From Palsa-948 sp964481195 (GTDB lineage Bacteria > Bacteroidota > Bacteroidia > Palsa-948): a stretch of 64,000 bases of DNA. The notes below the pieces were generated by a model. It did not search any database, was not told the origin of the DNA, and saw only the letters and a list, made by a program, of their open reading frames with translations. Below are positions 15,126 through 25,018 of the stretch, one piece after another (position 1 is the first letter of the stretch; each line of letters starts with the position of its first letter). A program made the translations under genes and the position numbers. Where the stretch lies: NCBI GenBank assembly GCA_964481195.1, contig CAYZTB010000003.1, forward strand, positions 45,875-109,874, written 5' to 3'.

Positions 15126-17474
15126 ATGAGGCATTTGAAAAAAATATGCACATTTAGTCTTTTACTCCTTTCTTTCTTCATAGGAAGCGATGGTATTGCA
15201 CAGCTGGCAATTGGTCAGTGGCGGGATCATTTATCGTACAAAAAAGGTATCTCTGTCACACAAAATGGCAGCGAGGTTTACTGTGCTACTGAAAGTGGTT
15301 TATTTAAACTCAATAAAGACGATAAGTCCATTGAGCGCATGTCTAAAATAGCAGGACTTTCGGATGTGGAGGTGAACACCATTCGATACAACACCTACAA
15401 CAATACACTTCTTATAGCCTATAAAAATGCAAACATCGATCTAATTTCAGGTAATACGATTTATAATCTTTCTGATATCAAACGATCTGTCATCACTGCA
15501 AAAAAAACTATCTATAATATTCATTTCAGAAATCAATATGCATACTTGGCTTGTGGGTTTGGCATTGTAGTGCTTGATATGAATAAAAAAGAAATTAAGG
15601 AAACCTACTACATAGGATTAAACGGGGATTATTTAAATGTAAATGACATCAGCTCGGATGCTTCTAATATATATGCCGCAACAGATTCGGGTGTGTATGT
15701 AGCCTCGCTTAGCGCTCCAAACTTAGCAGATTATAAATCCTGGTCAAAGTATACATCTCTTCCAAAAGGCAAATACAACACCATTGCATCCTTCGCAGGA
15801 AAAATTTATACCAACTATGCTGCACCTGCATCTCAAGGCTGGGGCAACGATACTATTTTCACATTCAACGGGGTTCAATGGAGTAATTTTTTGCCCGATA
15901 GCGGCTTGCGTCCCGTGCGTAAAATTGAAGAAAGTCAAAATAAATTAATGATCTCCTCCATTAATCTGATAGATGTATATGACCCCTCCGAAACTTTAAT
16001 TGGCTCTATATATTTATTTACAGGCTCTGATATTGACCCCTATCAATGTATTGCTGACGTAAATGATCCTGACTCTTATTGGATTGCGGATAATTACAAC
16101 GGCTTAACAAACTGCTATAAAATTACTGGCGGAACTGCCTACTACGCACCCAATGGACCTAATACATCCGATGTATATTCCATGCAAGTAGTGAATGAGG
16201 AAGTGTGGGTTACTCGGGGAGAACGTGGAGAAACTTGGTCGAACGTTTATAAAAAAGGCGAAGCATATCGCTTTAAAGATGAAACTTGGACAAGTGTAAC
16301 AAATAAAAATATTTCTGCCCTTGACTCAACATACGATGTTGTTTCTATTGCTGTAGATCCTAACGATTCTGAACATTATTACCTAGGTGCATTGGGAGTT
16401 GGACTTTTAGAAATTAAAAACGGTGCAGTAGTAAATGTTTGGAACGAAAAAAATAGTAGTCTTCAATCTACCGGATGGAGTAGCACCTTTCATTGGGTGG
16501 GAATATTTGGGCTTACATTTGATCAGGAAGGAAATTTATGGGTAAGTAACTCAACCGCTCCTCAGCCACTTTCCGTTCGAAAAACGGACGGCACCTGGCA
16601 ATCTTTCAATGTCTCTGCACTAGCTACAAATCCTACAACAGGAACTATTTTAGTGGATCAGTCAAAACAAAAATGGGTGCTGCTTCCCCGTAACGTAGGT
16701 ATTTTAGTGTTAAATGATAATGGCACCTGGGCAACAGGCGATGATCAAATGAAAAAACTTTCCTCTATTAAAGGAAGTGGAAGTTTACCAAGCAACGAAG
16801 TTATCTGTCTTGCCGAAGATCAAGATGGTGAAATATGGGCGGGCACCGATAAAGGCATCGCAGTATTTTATTGTGCCGATCAGATGTTCTCTTCTAACGG
16901 CTGCGAGGCACAGCAAATATTTATTGAGCAAGACGGGCATACGCAGCTTTTACTTGAAACAGAAGTTATCAATGCCATTGCTATTGATGGTGCAAATAGG
17001 AAATGGATTGGCACTCAAAACTCCGGTGCTTATTTAATGTCGGCAGATGGCATTGTGCAGATAAAACATTTTACGGTTGACAACAGCCCACTCCTGTCTG
17101 ATGAAATACGCTCTATAGCCATACACCCTAAATCGGGCGAAGTATTTTTTGGCACAGGCCGAGGAATTATTTCATACCGAAACGATGCAACGGAGGGTAA
17201 TTCTGAATATGAGAATGTATATGCCTTTCCAAATCCGGTAAAGCCTGGCTACGATGGACCTATTGCCATATCCGGCTTGATTGATAACGCCAATGTAAAA
17301 ATTACAGACATCAGCGGCTCCTTGATTTTTGAAACTACGGCACTTGGCGGACAAGCCATTTGGTACGGAAAAAATTTCAAAGGAGAAAAAGCAAGCTCCG
17401 GTGTGTATTTAATTTTTTGCTCCAATCCCGATGGCACTAAAACTTTTGTGACTAAGATTCTAGTAGTAAACTAA
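15126..17474 (+). CDS. PorZ-like T9SS-associated beta-propeller protein with C-terminal sorting domain
   Basis: Of 782 residues, close to P. gingivalis PorZ in size. It has an N-terminal signal peptide ending near GIAQ. The mature start AIGQWRDHLSY is characteristic of PorZ-family proteins. Two long propeller-type regions of repeated VYCATESGLF/IYAATDSGVY/IWAGTDKGIAVF strands follow. The C-terminal domain begins at YAFPNPVKPG and ends SSGVYLIF...TKILVVN, a T9SS sorting domain. In the known system PorZ is a surface partner of the PorU-PorV attachment complex that binds A-LPS. Here it is convergent with the YfhO gene (4-base overlap). It could be a cargo protein of related design, but the family match is good. 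Confidence 0.8.
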   Translation: MRHLKKICTFSLLLLSFFIGSDGIAQLAIGQWRDHLSYKKGISVTQNGSEVYCATESGLFKLNKDDKSIERMSKIAGLSDVEVNTIRYNTYNNTLLIAYKNANIDLISGNTIYNLSDIKRSVITAKKTIYNIHFRNQYAYLACGFGIVVLDMNKKEIKETYYIGLNGDYLNVNDISSDASNIYAATDSGVYVASLSAPNLADYKSWSKYTSLPKGKYNTIASFAGKIYTNYAAPASQGWGNDTIFTFNGVQWSNFLPDSGLRPVRKIEESQNKLMISSINLIDVYDPSETLIGSIYLFTGSDIDPYQCIADVNDPDSYWIADNYNGLTNCYKITGGTAYYAPNGPNTSDVYSMQVVNEEVWVTRGERGETWSNVYKKGEAYRFKDETWTSVTNKNISALDSTYDVVSIAVDPNDSEHYYLGALGVGLLEIKNGAVVNVWNEKNSSLQSTGWSSTFHWVGIFGLTFDQEGNLWVSNSTAPQPLSVRKTDGTWQSFNVSALATNPTTGTILVDQSKQKWVLLPRNVGILVLNDNGTWATGDDQMKKLSSIKGSGSLPSNEVICLAEDQDGEIWAGTDKGIAVFYCADQMFSSNGCEAQQIFIEQDGHTQLLLETEVINAIAIDGANRKWIGTQNSGAYLMSADGIVQIKHFTVDNSPLLSDEIRSIAIHPKSGEVFFGTGRGIISYRNDATEGNSEYENVYAFPNPVKPGYDGPIAISGLIDNANVKITDISGSLIFETTALGGQAIWYGKNFKGEKASSGVYLIFCSNPDGTKTFVTKILVVN

Positions 17475-18412
17475 GTCGCCTCCCTCTTTCTAATAAAGGC
17501 AAAATACAACACGGCTCCAGCTGTGAATATAAATACACCTAGCGCTATATAAAAAGCATATAACACGGGTGGGTTTTCGTATTTAAATTCTGTTACACTT
17601 TCGCCTGCAGGTATAAAAACCGACATAAACAGATAATTACTTTTATACCAGGTAGTTTTCTCTCCATTTACTAAAACATTCCAGCCCGGATAAGCACTTT
17701 GCATAATGGTTAACACCTGAGGCGCAGCCGACATAGCTTTGATCTTAAACGTATTGGGTTTAAACTCTAAAAAATAAGCTGTGTCAGAAGTAGCATGAGC
17801 TATATTTTTATTTTTTAATAGACTGAAATCCTCCGTGCTAAAATACAAGTTCTCCTTTTCTATTTCATTTGATATTTTATGCTCTGCTAACCTATTTAAT
17901 GGAAAAATTGAGGCAGACAAATAAGCTATTGAATTATCTAAAGCATGCTTGCTTAGCAACGTGTCTTTCTCTAAAAGCAAATAATCATTTAACCAAAAGG
18001 AAGAAAATCCGTCAATGGCTGGCTGTTTGGTAAAGTTATTTACGTTCCTCCATATACCCACCACTCCCGTTCCTTCGTTTTTTGCATTTACCATGCTGGT
18101 TCTTGTAGGAATAGGCCAATCGGCAGGTGTGATTGCTTTTAAATTAGTTGCCACCTCTATGGGATGCACAACCGGATCAACGATGGTGTAATTAATGTTT
18201 AATTGCACAGCTAAAAACATATCAATGATGAAAAGCAGCATAGCACTTCTAAAAAATACTTTAGTCGTTTTACTGTTCAGGAGAACAATAATAAATAAAA
18301 CTAATATCAATAACTGGACGAGTCCTCCCATAGATAATCTTTCAAAAACAGTTAATGCCATTAACTTCATTTGAAAAGTATCGTGGTGCTGCAAAAAAAG
18401 TAATGTTTTCAA
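17471..18412 (-). pseudogene. YfhO-family membrane protein, C-terminal part after a frameshift
   Basis: The second half of a YfhO-like integral membrane protein. It has two or more hydrophobic helices (GLVQLLILVLFIIVLL, SAMLLFIIDMFLAV), a long periplasmic segment and a final helix ending in charged RKREAT. The family contains proteins of about 750-850 residues; together with the next entry this gives about 749. The first residues of this frame re-read DNA already used by the upstream half, so the ATG at 18412 is not a natural start. Function in the family is poorly known (glycosylation-related in Firmicutes). Confidence 0.7.
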
Positions 18413-19652
18413 AATCTATGTGCGCCAAACCATACATTATCAGCACTACAATCCACAGCGCAAAAGCTGCCGTTATGCGGGCAAGTGTTTTTTTGTCTTT
18501 TTCAAAATCATTCATGAAATTTGAAATTCCTCTGGATGCAAAAATGATTGCTCCTAGAATAAAAAATAATCTTAATAGCGCTGGAAATCTAAAAAAGTTA
18601 AAAAGAGGAACGCAAACCACCATCCATTTCATGAGAGGAAGCTCTTGCGAAAACGAACCAAGCAAACAAAATATTCCGAACCCTAAAAAGAAATATTCTA
18701 ATTGCCTTGCCTTTTTGAAAAGCCCGTAGACCATAAAAACCGCTATTAAAATGCCTCCATAAATATTTACCATGGAAATGTCTGAGCCAAAATATTCCCA
18801 ATTATTTGCTACAGCAAATGGAACCAACGAAAATAAAAATGCATTAAACGTATACGGATTGCTAAGTGCCGTCTCCACAGAAAGTCCTGCTCCCCGTTCA
18901 AGCACTGGAACTACTTGAGTAAAGGCGATGAGCATGGGAGCGCACAATAACAAAGCAACTAATCCACTACCTGTGATGTAATAAATAGTATTGAGTGCGT
19001 TTTGCTTGCTGATTTTGTATTTGTAAAATATATCGAAGCAAAATAAAATGATGAGTAAATAAATAGTTACAACAGATAAAAAAGGGTATCCCCCAGTTAT
19101 CATAAAACACATTGCAAGCGACAACTTTAGTGCATCAGCAATAAATTGGCAATTAGATAATTTCAAGAAATAATACATCACAAATGGAAGCCACGCAAGT
19201 GAGGTAATAATGAATAAATGCTGCGCGTTTGATACGGATACACCGCATAACATGTAACAGATTGCGGCTATAAATGCAATTCGTTTATCGCTTTGAAAAA
19301 AGCCGGACAACTTATGCATTCCAATTCCAGCAACCAGCACATGAAACAAATAATAATAGTGTAGAATAATTAAGTCAAAACCAATAAATCGAGCAGTTAT
19401 CAATGCTGGTGGGTACCAGGTAGAAAGCATATCTGCATGAAAGGGGTAACCTAATTCCTGATACGGATTCCAATAGTGCAACTCGCCCATTTGCAGCACT
19501 TCGGACATAAAAGTTAACCAAGGCAAGTGCACATCCAGCATATCCCAGTGCAGCCCCGAATACAAAGATGCCACCTGCCAAAGCGCTAAAATACAGATAA
19601 GAAAAATCCCTACATAGGGCGCTATTGCTGCAGGATTTAACTTATGTTGCAT
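18342..19652 (-). pseudogene. YfhO-family membrane protein, N-terminal part before a frameshift
   Basis: A 436-residue frame with about ten hydrophobic segments, opening with a helix (APYVGIFLICILALW). YfhO-typical loops follow: HWDMLDVHLPWLTFMSE and YWNPYQELGYPFHADMLSTWY. The frame ends shortly after a seven-T run on the coding strand (A-run 18393-18399 on plus), and the expected continuation lies in another frame. Removing one T from that run joins ENITF to LQHHDTFQMKLM. It is either a true pseudogene or a homopolymer error in the assembly. Confidence 0.75.
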
Positions 19653-19766
19653 ATCTAAAATTAATAAGCAAATTGATGATTTTCAATAAAATTACTTATT
19701 TATCTTTATGCAATCTTATTTCCTCAGCTCTGCGCTTTTATTCATATTTGCACTATTAATAAATCT

Positions 19767-22373
19767 ATGAAAAATATTTCTCTCTTCATCCTTGCAATTT
19801 TATTAATAGCCGGATGCACTACGTCAAAAAAGTCTAGCACATCAACGCACAATTCTACAAGACAAGATGCACTTGACACTTCATCGGCTGCTAATCAAGC
19901 GCCTTTGCACCCTAGCCCTACCCGACTCATTGATATTCTTCACACAAAGCTCTCGGTAAGTTTTGATTGGGAAAAACAATATTTATTTGGCAAAGCAACA
20001 ATCAAGCTTAAGCCCTATTTTTATCCTACAAGCAAAGTTATCTTGGATGCAAAAAACTTTGACATTAAATCTATTTACTTAACAGATTCTATCGGAAAAA
20101 AATTGACTTTTACTTACGATACTGCTCAAGTATTTATTACGCTGGATAAAATATATACACGAAACGATTCCCTAACACTTTTTATCGATTATGTTGCTAA
20201 ACCAAATGATCGAAAAACTGTTGCGGGCACAGCCATTACCTCCGACAAAGGGCTTTATTTTATCAATCCCCTAGGTGAAGAAAAAGACAAACCCACGCAG
20301 CTTTGGACGCAAGGTGAGCCAGAATCAAACTCTTGCTGGTTTCCTACCGTAGATAAGCCCAACGAGAGAATGACTCAGGAAATATATATCACGCTGGACT
20401 CCGCACATAAAAAATTTGTTACCCTGTCCAACGGGATGCTTCTCTCTTCCATTAATAATCCAAATGGCTCACGCACCGATTATTGGAAACAAACTTTACC
20501 AGCAGCCCCCTATTTAACGATGATGGCTGTTGGAGATTTTACAATCGTAAAAGATAAGTGGAAAAAAATGGAAGTGAATTATTATGTGGAGCATGAATAC
20601 GCTAACTACGCCATGTCCACCTTTGGAAACACGCCCGAGATGTTAGAGTTTTTTTCTAATAAACTTCAAACGCCTTACCCTTGGGAAAAATACTCTCAAG
20701 TAGTTGTGCGCGATTATGTTTCCGGAGCTATGGAAAATACCACAGCAGTAATTCACGGCAGTTTTTTAAATCAAACTAATAGAGAGATGCTTGACAACAG
20801 CTTTGAAGATGTGATTTCCCACGAGCTTTTTCATCATTGGTTTGGCGATTATGTAACCTGCGAACAGTGGTCAAACCTTACCATGAACGAAGGATTTGCA
20901 ACCTATGGAGAGTACTTATGGCAAGAACATAAATACGGCAGAGATGCGGCTGATGCTCATGCTAGAGAATCTATGTTTGGATACTTGTCCAGCGCTGCCA
21001 AAGAGCCTAGGCATCTTATCAGATATCGGTACGATGCACCCGATGACATGTTTGATGCACATTCTTATAATAAAGGTGGTGCCGTAATTCACATGTTACG
21101 GAAATATGTAGGCGATGACGCTTTCTTTATTTCGCTTAAAAAATACTTGGAAATAAACAAACACACTTCGGTAGAAGCGGACAACTTGCGTCTTGTATTT
21201 GAGCAAACTACCGGAGAAGATTTAAAATGGTTTTTTGATCAATGGTTTTATGGTATTGGTCACCCTAAGTTGCTGATACGCCATAGCTACAACGATTCGT
21301 TAAAAAAATATTATGTAGATATTCAACAAACACAAGACCTAGCTAAATTCCCTCCCTTTGTATTTCCACTTGACATCGACATTTACATAGATGGAAAAGT
21401 AGAAAGAAGCCGGGTTTGGGTAAATGAAGCGAGTTCAGTATTTACGTTTCCTGTTGCACACAAGCCAGATTTGGTAAACGTAGATGCAGAAAAAGCATTG
21501 CTCTGCCTTAAAGAAGAGAAAAAAAGTATCTCTGAATGGGCCTTCCAATACAAACATTGCCCGCTCTATGTAGATAGGCTAGAAGCTATAAAAGAATGTA
21601 TCGCATTATCTAGCATTCCGGAAGCTACCGAAATACTTATTGCTGCATTAAAAGATATCTCTCCTGACATACGAGAAAGAGCCATTGCTGCTACAGAAAA
21701 GTATTCTCCAGAAAACAAAGAAAAAGTAAAAAGCATATTAATAAATTTAGCTAAAGCAGACACTAAATCATCTGTAAGAGCCGCCAGCATTCATCAACTA
21801 AGTAAGTTTTTTGAAGGAAACGAATTAACTCCTTTGTTCAGGGAATCTGTCTCAGATAGCTCCTATGCTGTTGCCGGATCCGCTTTAGATGCCCTTGCAA
21901 AGGTTGATGCGAATGAAGCATTAGCGATATCTAAAAAATTCGAATCTGAAAAAAACACCAACATGTTAATGGCTATTGCTCAAATTTATGCTTTGCATGG
22001 TTCGGATGAAAATAACCAGTTCTTCATCATGCTTTCGGATAAAATGAGTGGGTGGGGAAAAGTGGGATTTGCTAATGTATATTCCGAATTTCTAAAGCGC
22101 TGTAGCGATGAGACTATCAATTCTGGCTTAGTAGTTTTAGAAAAAATAGCTCGCACAGAAGATAATCGATGGGTTAGGCACTTTGGCCAAAAAGGTATAA
22201 AAGACCTAGCTCAAATGTATTCTAATCGAATCAAAGAGATATCTAGCAAAATAGCAAATATGAAATCCCCAGCTGATTCGGAACTAAAAAGCCTTGAAAA
22301 ACAATTGGCTCAGGCTAAAATTCAGGAACAGAAATTAAAAAGTCTGCATAATACCTTAAAAACACCAGAGTAA
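19767..22373 (+). CDS. M1-family metallo-aminopeptidase, lipoprotein, with C-terminal HEAT-like repeats
   Basis: An 868-residue protein with lipobox LIAGC near residue 16, so probably anchored in the envelope facing the periplasm or surface. The gluzincin core has the exopeptidase motif GAMEN and the zinc site HELFHHW, with His352, Glu353 and His356. The second-sphere NEGFATY supplies the third ligand Glu. After the catalytic part a helical region with repeated alpha-alpha units (about residues 600-830) resembles HEAT repeats and ends in a coiled-coil-like tail (SELKSLEKQLAQAKI). It would trim N-terminal residues from peptides. It stands alone between the divergent YfhO gene and the small charged gene. 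Confidence 0.9.
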   Translation: MKNISLFILAILLIAGCTTSKKSSTSTHNSTRQDALDTSSAANQAPLHPSPTRLIDILHTKLSVSFDWEKQYLFGKATIKLKPYFYPTSKVILDAKNFDIKSIYLTDSIGKKLTFTYDTAQVFITLDKIYTRNDSLTLFIDYVAKPNDRKTVAGTAITSDKGLYFINPLGEEKDKPTQLWTQGEPESNSCWFPTVDKPNERMTQEIYITLDSAHKKFVTLSNGMLLSSINNPNGSRTDYWKQTLPAAPYLTMMAVGDFTIVKDKWKKMEVNYYVEHEYANYAMSTFGNTPEMLEFFSNKLQTPYPWEKYSQVVVRDYVSGAMENTTAVIHGSFLNQTNREMLDNSFEDVISHELFHHWFGDYVTCEQWSNLTMNEGFATYGEYLWQEHKYGRDAADAHARESMFGYLSSAAKEPRHLIRYRYDAPDDMFDAHSYNKGGAVIHMLRKYVGDDAFFISLKKYLEINKHTSVEADNLRLVFEQTTGEDLKWFFDQWFYGIGHPKLLIRHSYNDSLKKYYVDIQQTQDLAKFPPFVFPLDIDIYIDGKVERSRVWVNEASSVFTFPVAHKPDLVNVDAEKALLCLKEEKKSISEWAFQYKHCPLYVDRLEAIKECIALSSIPEATEILIAALKDISPDIRERAIAATEKYSPENKEKVKSILINLAKADTKSSVRAASIHQLSKFFEGNELTPLFRESVSDSSYAVAGSALDALAKVDANEALAISKKFESEKNTNMLMAIAQIYALHGSDENNQFFIMLSDKMSGWGKVGFANVYSEFLKRCSDETINSGLVVLEKIARTEDNRWVRHFGQKGIKDLAQMYSNRIKEISSKIANMKSPADSELKSLEKQLAQAKIQEQKLKSLHNTLKTPE

Positions 22374-22474
22374 GCTTCTAAAAAAAATATGCTAAAAATA
22401 TTTTTTTATGAAAAATTTATAATTTTGCAATATACCAATGAATAAACTGAAACGAATTTGAAACACTTCGTTGT

Positions 22475-22759
22475 ATGAAGAAAACTAAATCAAACAAAAA
22501 GACCGTGACTTCTAAAAAGTCCTCAAAAGCTAAAGCTGCTCCTAAAAAGAAAAAGCCGGCTGTAGCGAGCGCTAAAAAAGTAAAGTCTAAAAAAGAATGG
22601 CAGGAAGAAGATGCTCTTGAGGAAGACGACAAACCAGAAACTGATGATTCGTTTACCGAAGAGCAGGAGCCTAAATTGGAAAACCTAGATGACCCTATCT
22701 TAGCTGATGATGAGGAAGAGGAAGAAGAGGATTTCTTTAACGAGGATGCTGATTTTTAA
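22475..22759 (+). CDS. Small bipolar charged protein
   Basis: A 94-residue low-complexity protein. The first half is very rich in Lys, Ser and Ala; the second half is very rich in Asp and Glu, ending DEEEEEEDFFNEDADF. No signal peptide or membrane segment. Such lysine-then-acid small proteins are common hypotheticals in Bacteroidota and may bind nucleic acid or a basic partner, but no function is established. Its stop overlaps the end of anmK by four bases, in convergent orientation. Confidence 0.65.
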   Translation: MKKTKSNKKTVTSKKSSKAKAAPKKKKPAVASAKKVKSKKEWQEEDALEEDDKPETDDSFTEEQEPKLENLDDPILADDEEEEEEDFFNEDADF

Positions 22760-23823
22760 GTAGGGAAAAATCGTACCCCTCCTGAACTATTCTTTTTTGC
22801 TCCAGTTACACTTTTAAGAATATTTACTTCTCCACTTATTTTTAATAAGCCTATAAAGGCAAAAGCCATTGCTTCCTTAAACTGAATGGTTTTATCATCG
22901 GGCAACTTAATGTTGCACTTTGCATGCACCTTAATCCTTGTAATTAAAAATTTATTGTAAACTCCTCCTCCTGTAATTAATAACGTCTTCTTACTCTTGC
23001 CAGCCTTGCTACTTACTGCAAAACCTATTTGTATTGCCGCATGCTCCACTACTGTTCGAAGTTTATCCTGTGTGGAAACTGGAAATGAGTTTAATACTGG
23101 ATTGAATTTCTTCTCCACCCATTCTCTGCCTAAGGACTTTGGCCCTTTTGTACGATAATAAGCTAAGTTGTTAAGTTTGGCAAGCAAAAGATTATTAACC
23201 TTTCCTTTTGCTGCCAGCCTCCCACCGTTATCAAATTCTTTTCCTACTTTTTTTGCTAGTTGATTCAATACAATATTTACCGGACAAATATCAAATGCAA
23301 GTCGAACTCTTTTTTTATCGTACGAAATATTAGCAAAACCTCCTAAGTTTAAACAGTATTTATAATGAGCAAATAATAACTTGTCGGCTATGGGCACTAA
23401 CGGTGCACCTTGCCCGCCTAAAGCCACATCGCCAATCCTGAAATCGCATACTACAGGCAATTTAGTCTTCTTAGCTATCGATTGTCCGTCCCCTATTTGA
23501 AGCGTGAGGCCTTTCGCAGGATCATGAAAGATGGTATGACCATGTGATGCAACAAAATCTACAGCTACATTATTCTGTTTAATAAATTTATTTACCTCTT
23601 GCCCAATATAAGTTCCAAACTCTTTACTTAATAGTGATAACCCTTTTTTATTTAAGGAGCTGGCGTTTATTAATTTATTCTTCCATATGTGCGAATAATT
23701 AATAGTATTTGCTTTCGCAATTTTATACTTCCAATGTTCCTTTTTTTGAAACACACAATATGCAATATCAAGACCATCTAAGGAGGTGCCTGACATGATG
23801 CCAATAACATGGTAATTTTTCAC
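22756..23823 (-). CDS. anmK: Anhydro-N-acetylmuramic acid kinase AnmK
   Basis: Phosphorylates and opens 1,6-anhydro-MurNAc during recycling of cell-wall fragments, giving MurNAc-6-phosphate. The N-terminal phosphate loop reads GIMSGTSLDGLDIAY. The family blocks VASHGHTIFHDP, TLQIGDG, DFRIGDVALGGQGAPLVP and LNLGGFANIS are all present. The 355 residues are a typical length. It fits functionally with the murein-cutting enzymes encoded at 41-51 kb. Confidence 0.95.
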   Translation of the reverse strand: MKNYHVIGIMSGTSLDGLDIAYCVFQKKEHWKYKIAKANTINYSHIWKNKLINASSLNKKGLSLLSKEFGTYIGQEVNKFIKQNNVAVDFVASHGHTIFHDPAKGLTLQIGDGQSIAKKTKLPVVCDFRIGDVALGGQGAPLVPIADKLLFAHYKYCLNLGGFANISYDKKRVRLAFDICPVNIVLNQLAKKVGKEFDNGGRLAAKGKVNNLLLAKLNNLAYYRTKGPKSLGREWVEKKFNPVLNSFPVSTQDKLRTVVEHAAIQIGFAVSSKAGKSKKTLLITGGGVYNKFLITRIKVHAKCNIKLPDDKTIQFKEAMAFAFIGLLKISGEVNILKSVTGAKKNSSGGVRFFPT

Positions 23824-23878
23824 AGCCCGAAAGTAACAAAAGTGTAGATTTGTATATTCGTATAAAAACTGATTATTT

Positions 23879-25018
23879 ATGAAATTTCAACTTACCGAAG
23901 AACATCTATCCGTACAAAAAGCAGCACGCGACTTTGCTCAAGAAGTTTTAAAACCTGGAGTTATTGAAAGAGATAACGAGCAAAGATTTCCTAAAGCTGA
24001 AATAAAACAGCTGGGCGAATTAGGATTCTTAGGCATGATGGTAGATCCTAAATATGGTGGCGGTGGAATGGATGCCGTTTCCTATGTCCTTGCCATGGAA
24101 GAAATTTCTAAAGTTGATGCTTCCTGTTCTGTTGTAATGAGCGTAAATAACTCGCTGGTATGCTGGGGGCTTGAAACCTTTGGCACTGAAGAGCAAAAAC
24201 AAAAATACCTTGTGCCATTAGCAAAAGGGGAGATTATTGGTGCTTTTTGTTTGAGTGAACCGGAAGCAGGCAGCGATGCAACCTCACAACGCACTACCGC
24301 AATAGATAAAGGAGATTATTATTTGCTGAATGGAACAAAAAACTGGATTACCAATGGAAATTCAGCTTCAGTATACTTAGTAATGGCTCAGACCAACGTT
24401 GAAAAAGGACATAGAGGAATTAATTGCCTAATTGTAGAAAAAGGAGCTCCCGGCTTCCAAGTAGGTAAAAAGGAGGATAAATTAGGTATTAGAGGAAGTG
24501 ATACTCATTCATTAATGTTTACTGACGTTAAAGTACCAAAGGAAAATAGAATTGGCGAAGATGGATTTGGTTTCAAATTTGCTATGAAAACTTTATCGGG
24601 AGGCCGAATTGGAATAGCAGCTCAAGCACTGGGTATAGCATCAGGCGCCTATGAACTAGCCCTTGCTTATTCTAAAGAGAGAAAAGCATTTGGAAAAGAA
24701 ATTTCTAAACACCAGGCTATTCAATTTAAACTTGCTGATATGGCTACGGAAATAGAAGCTGCACGTTTACTTTGTTTCAAAGCTGCTTGGCTCAAAGATC
24801 AGCATTTGGATTACGGTACTGCAAGTGCAATGGCAAAAGTTTTTGCATCGCGCGTAGCAATGGAAACTACTGTAGAGGCCGTTCAAGTACATGGAGGATA
24901 TGGCTACGTAAAAGAATATCACGTAGAGCGTTTAATGCGCGATGCGAAGATTACTCAGATTTATGAAGGCACCACCGAAGTACAGAAAATTGTTATCTCT
25001 AGGGCTTTACTAGCTTAA
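23879..25018 (+). CDS. Acyl-CoA dehydrogenase (short-chain type)
   Basis: An FAD flavoprotein performing the alpha,beta-dehydrogenation of acyl-CoA. The 379 residues are typical of the butyryl/short-chain group. The flavin site shows in FCLSEPEAGSDA and WITNG; AAQALGIASGAYELA and QVHGGYGYVKEYHVERLMRD are family signatures. The catalytic base is Glu363 in QIYEGTTEVQ. Substrate length cannot be read reliably; a butyryl-CoA or general short-chain role is likely. The stop overlaps murF by four bases, convergent. Confidence 0.93.
   Translation: MKFQLTEEHLSVQKAARDFAQEVLKPGVIERDNEQRFPKAEIKQLGELGFLGMMVDPKYGGGGMDAVSYVLAMEEISKVDASCSVVMSVNNSLVCWGLETFGTEEQKQKYLVPLAKGEIIGAFCLSEPEAGSDATSQRTTAIDKGDYYLLNGTKNWITNGNSASVYLVMAQTNVEKGHRGINCLIVEKGAPGFQVGKKEDKLGIRGSDTHSLMFTDVKVPKENRIGEDGFGFKFAMKTLSGGRIGIAAQALGIASGAYELALAYSKERKAFGKEISKHQAIQFKLADMATEIEAARLLCFKAAWLKDQHLDYGTASAMAKVFASRVAMETTVEAVQVHGGYGYVKEYHVERLMRDAKITQIYEGTTEVQKIVISRALLA

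Noticed and set aside
18393..18399. Programmed ribosomal frameshifting in the YfhO gene
   Set aside because: The coding-strand T-run lacks a canonical slippery heptamer and downstream structure, and the family is not known to use frameshifting. An indel is simpler.
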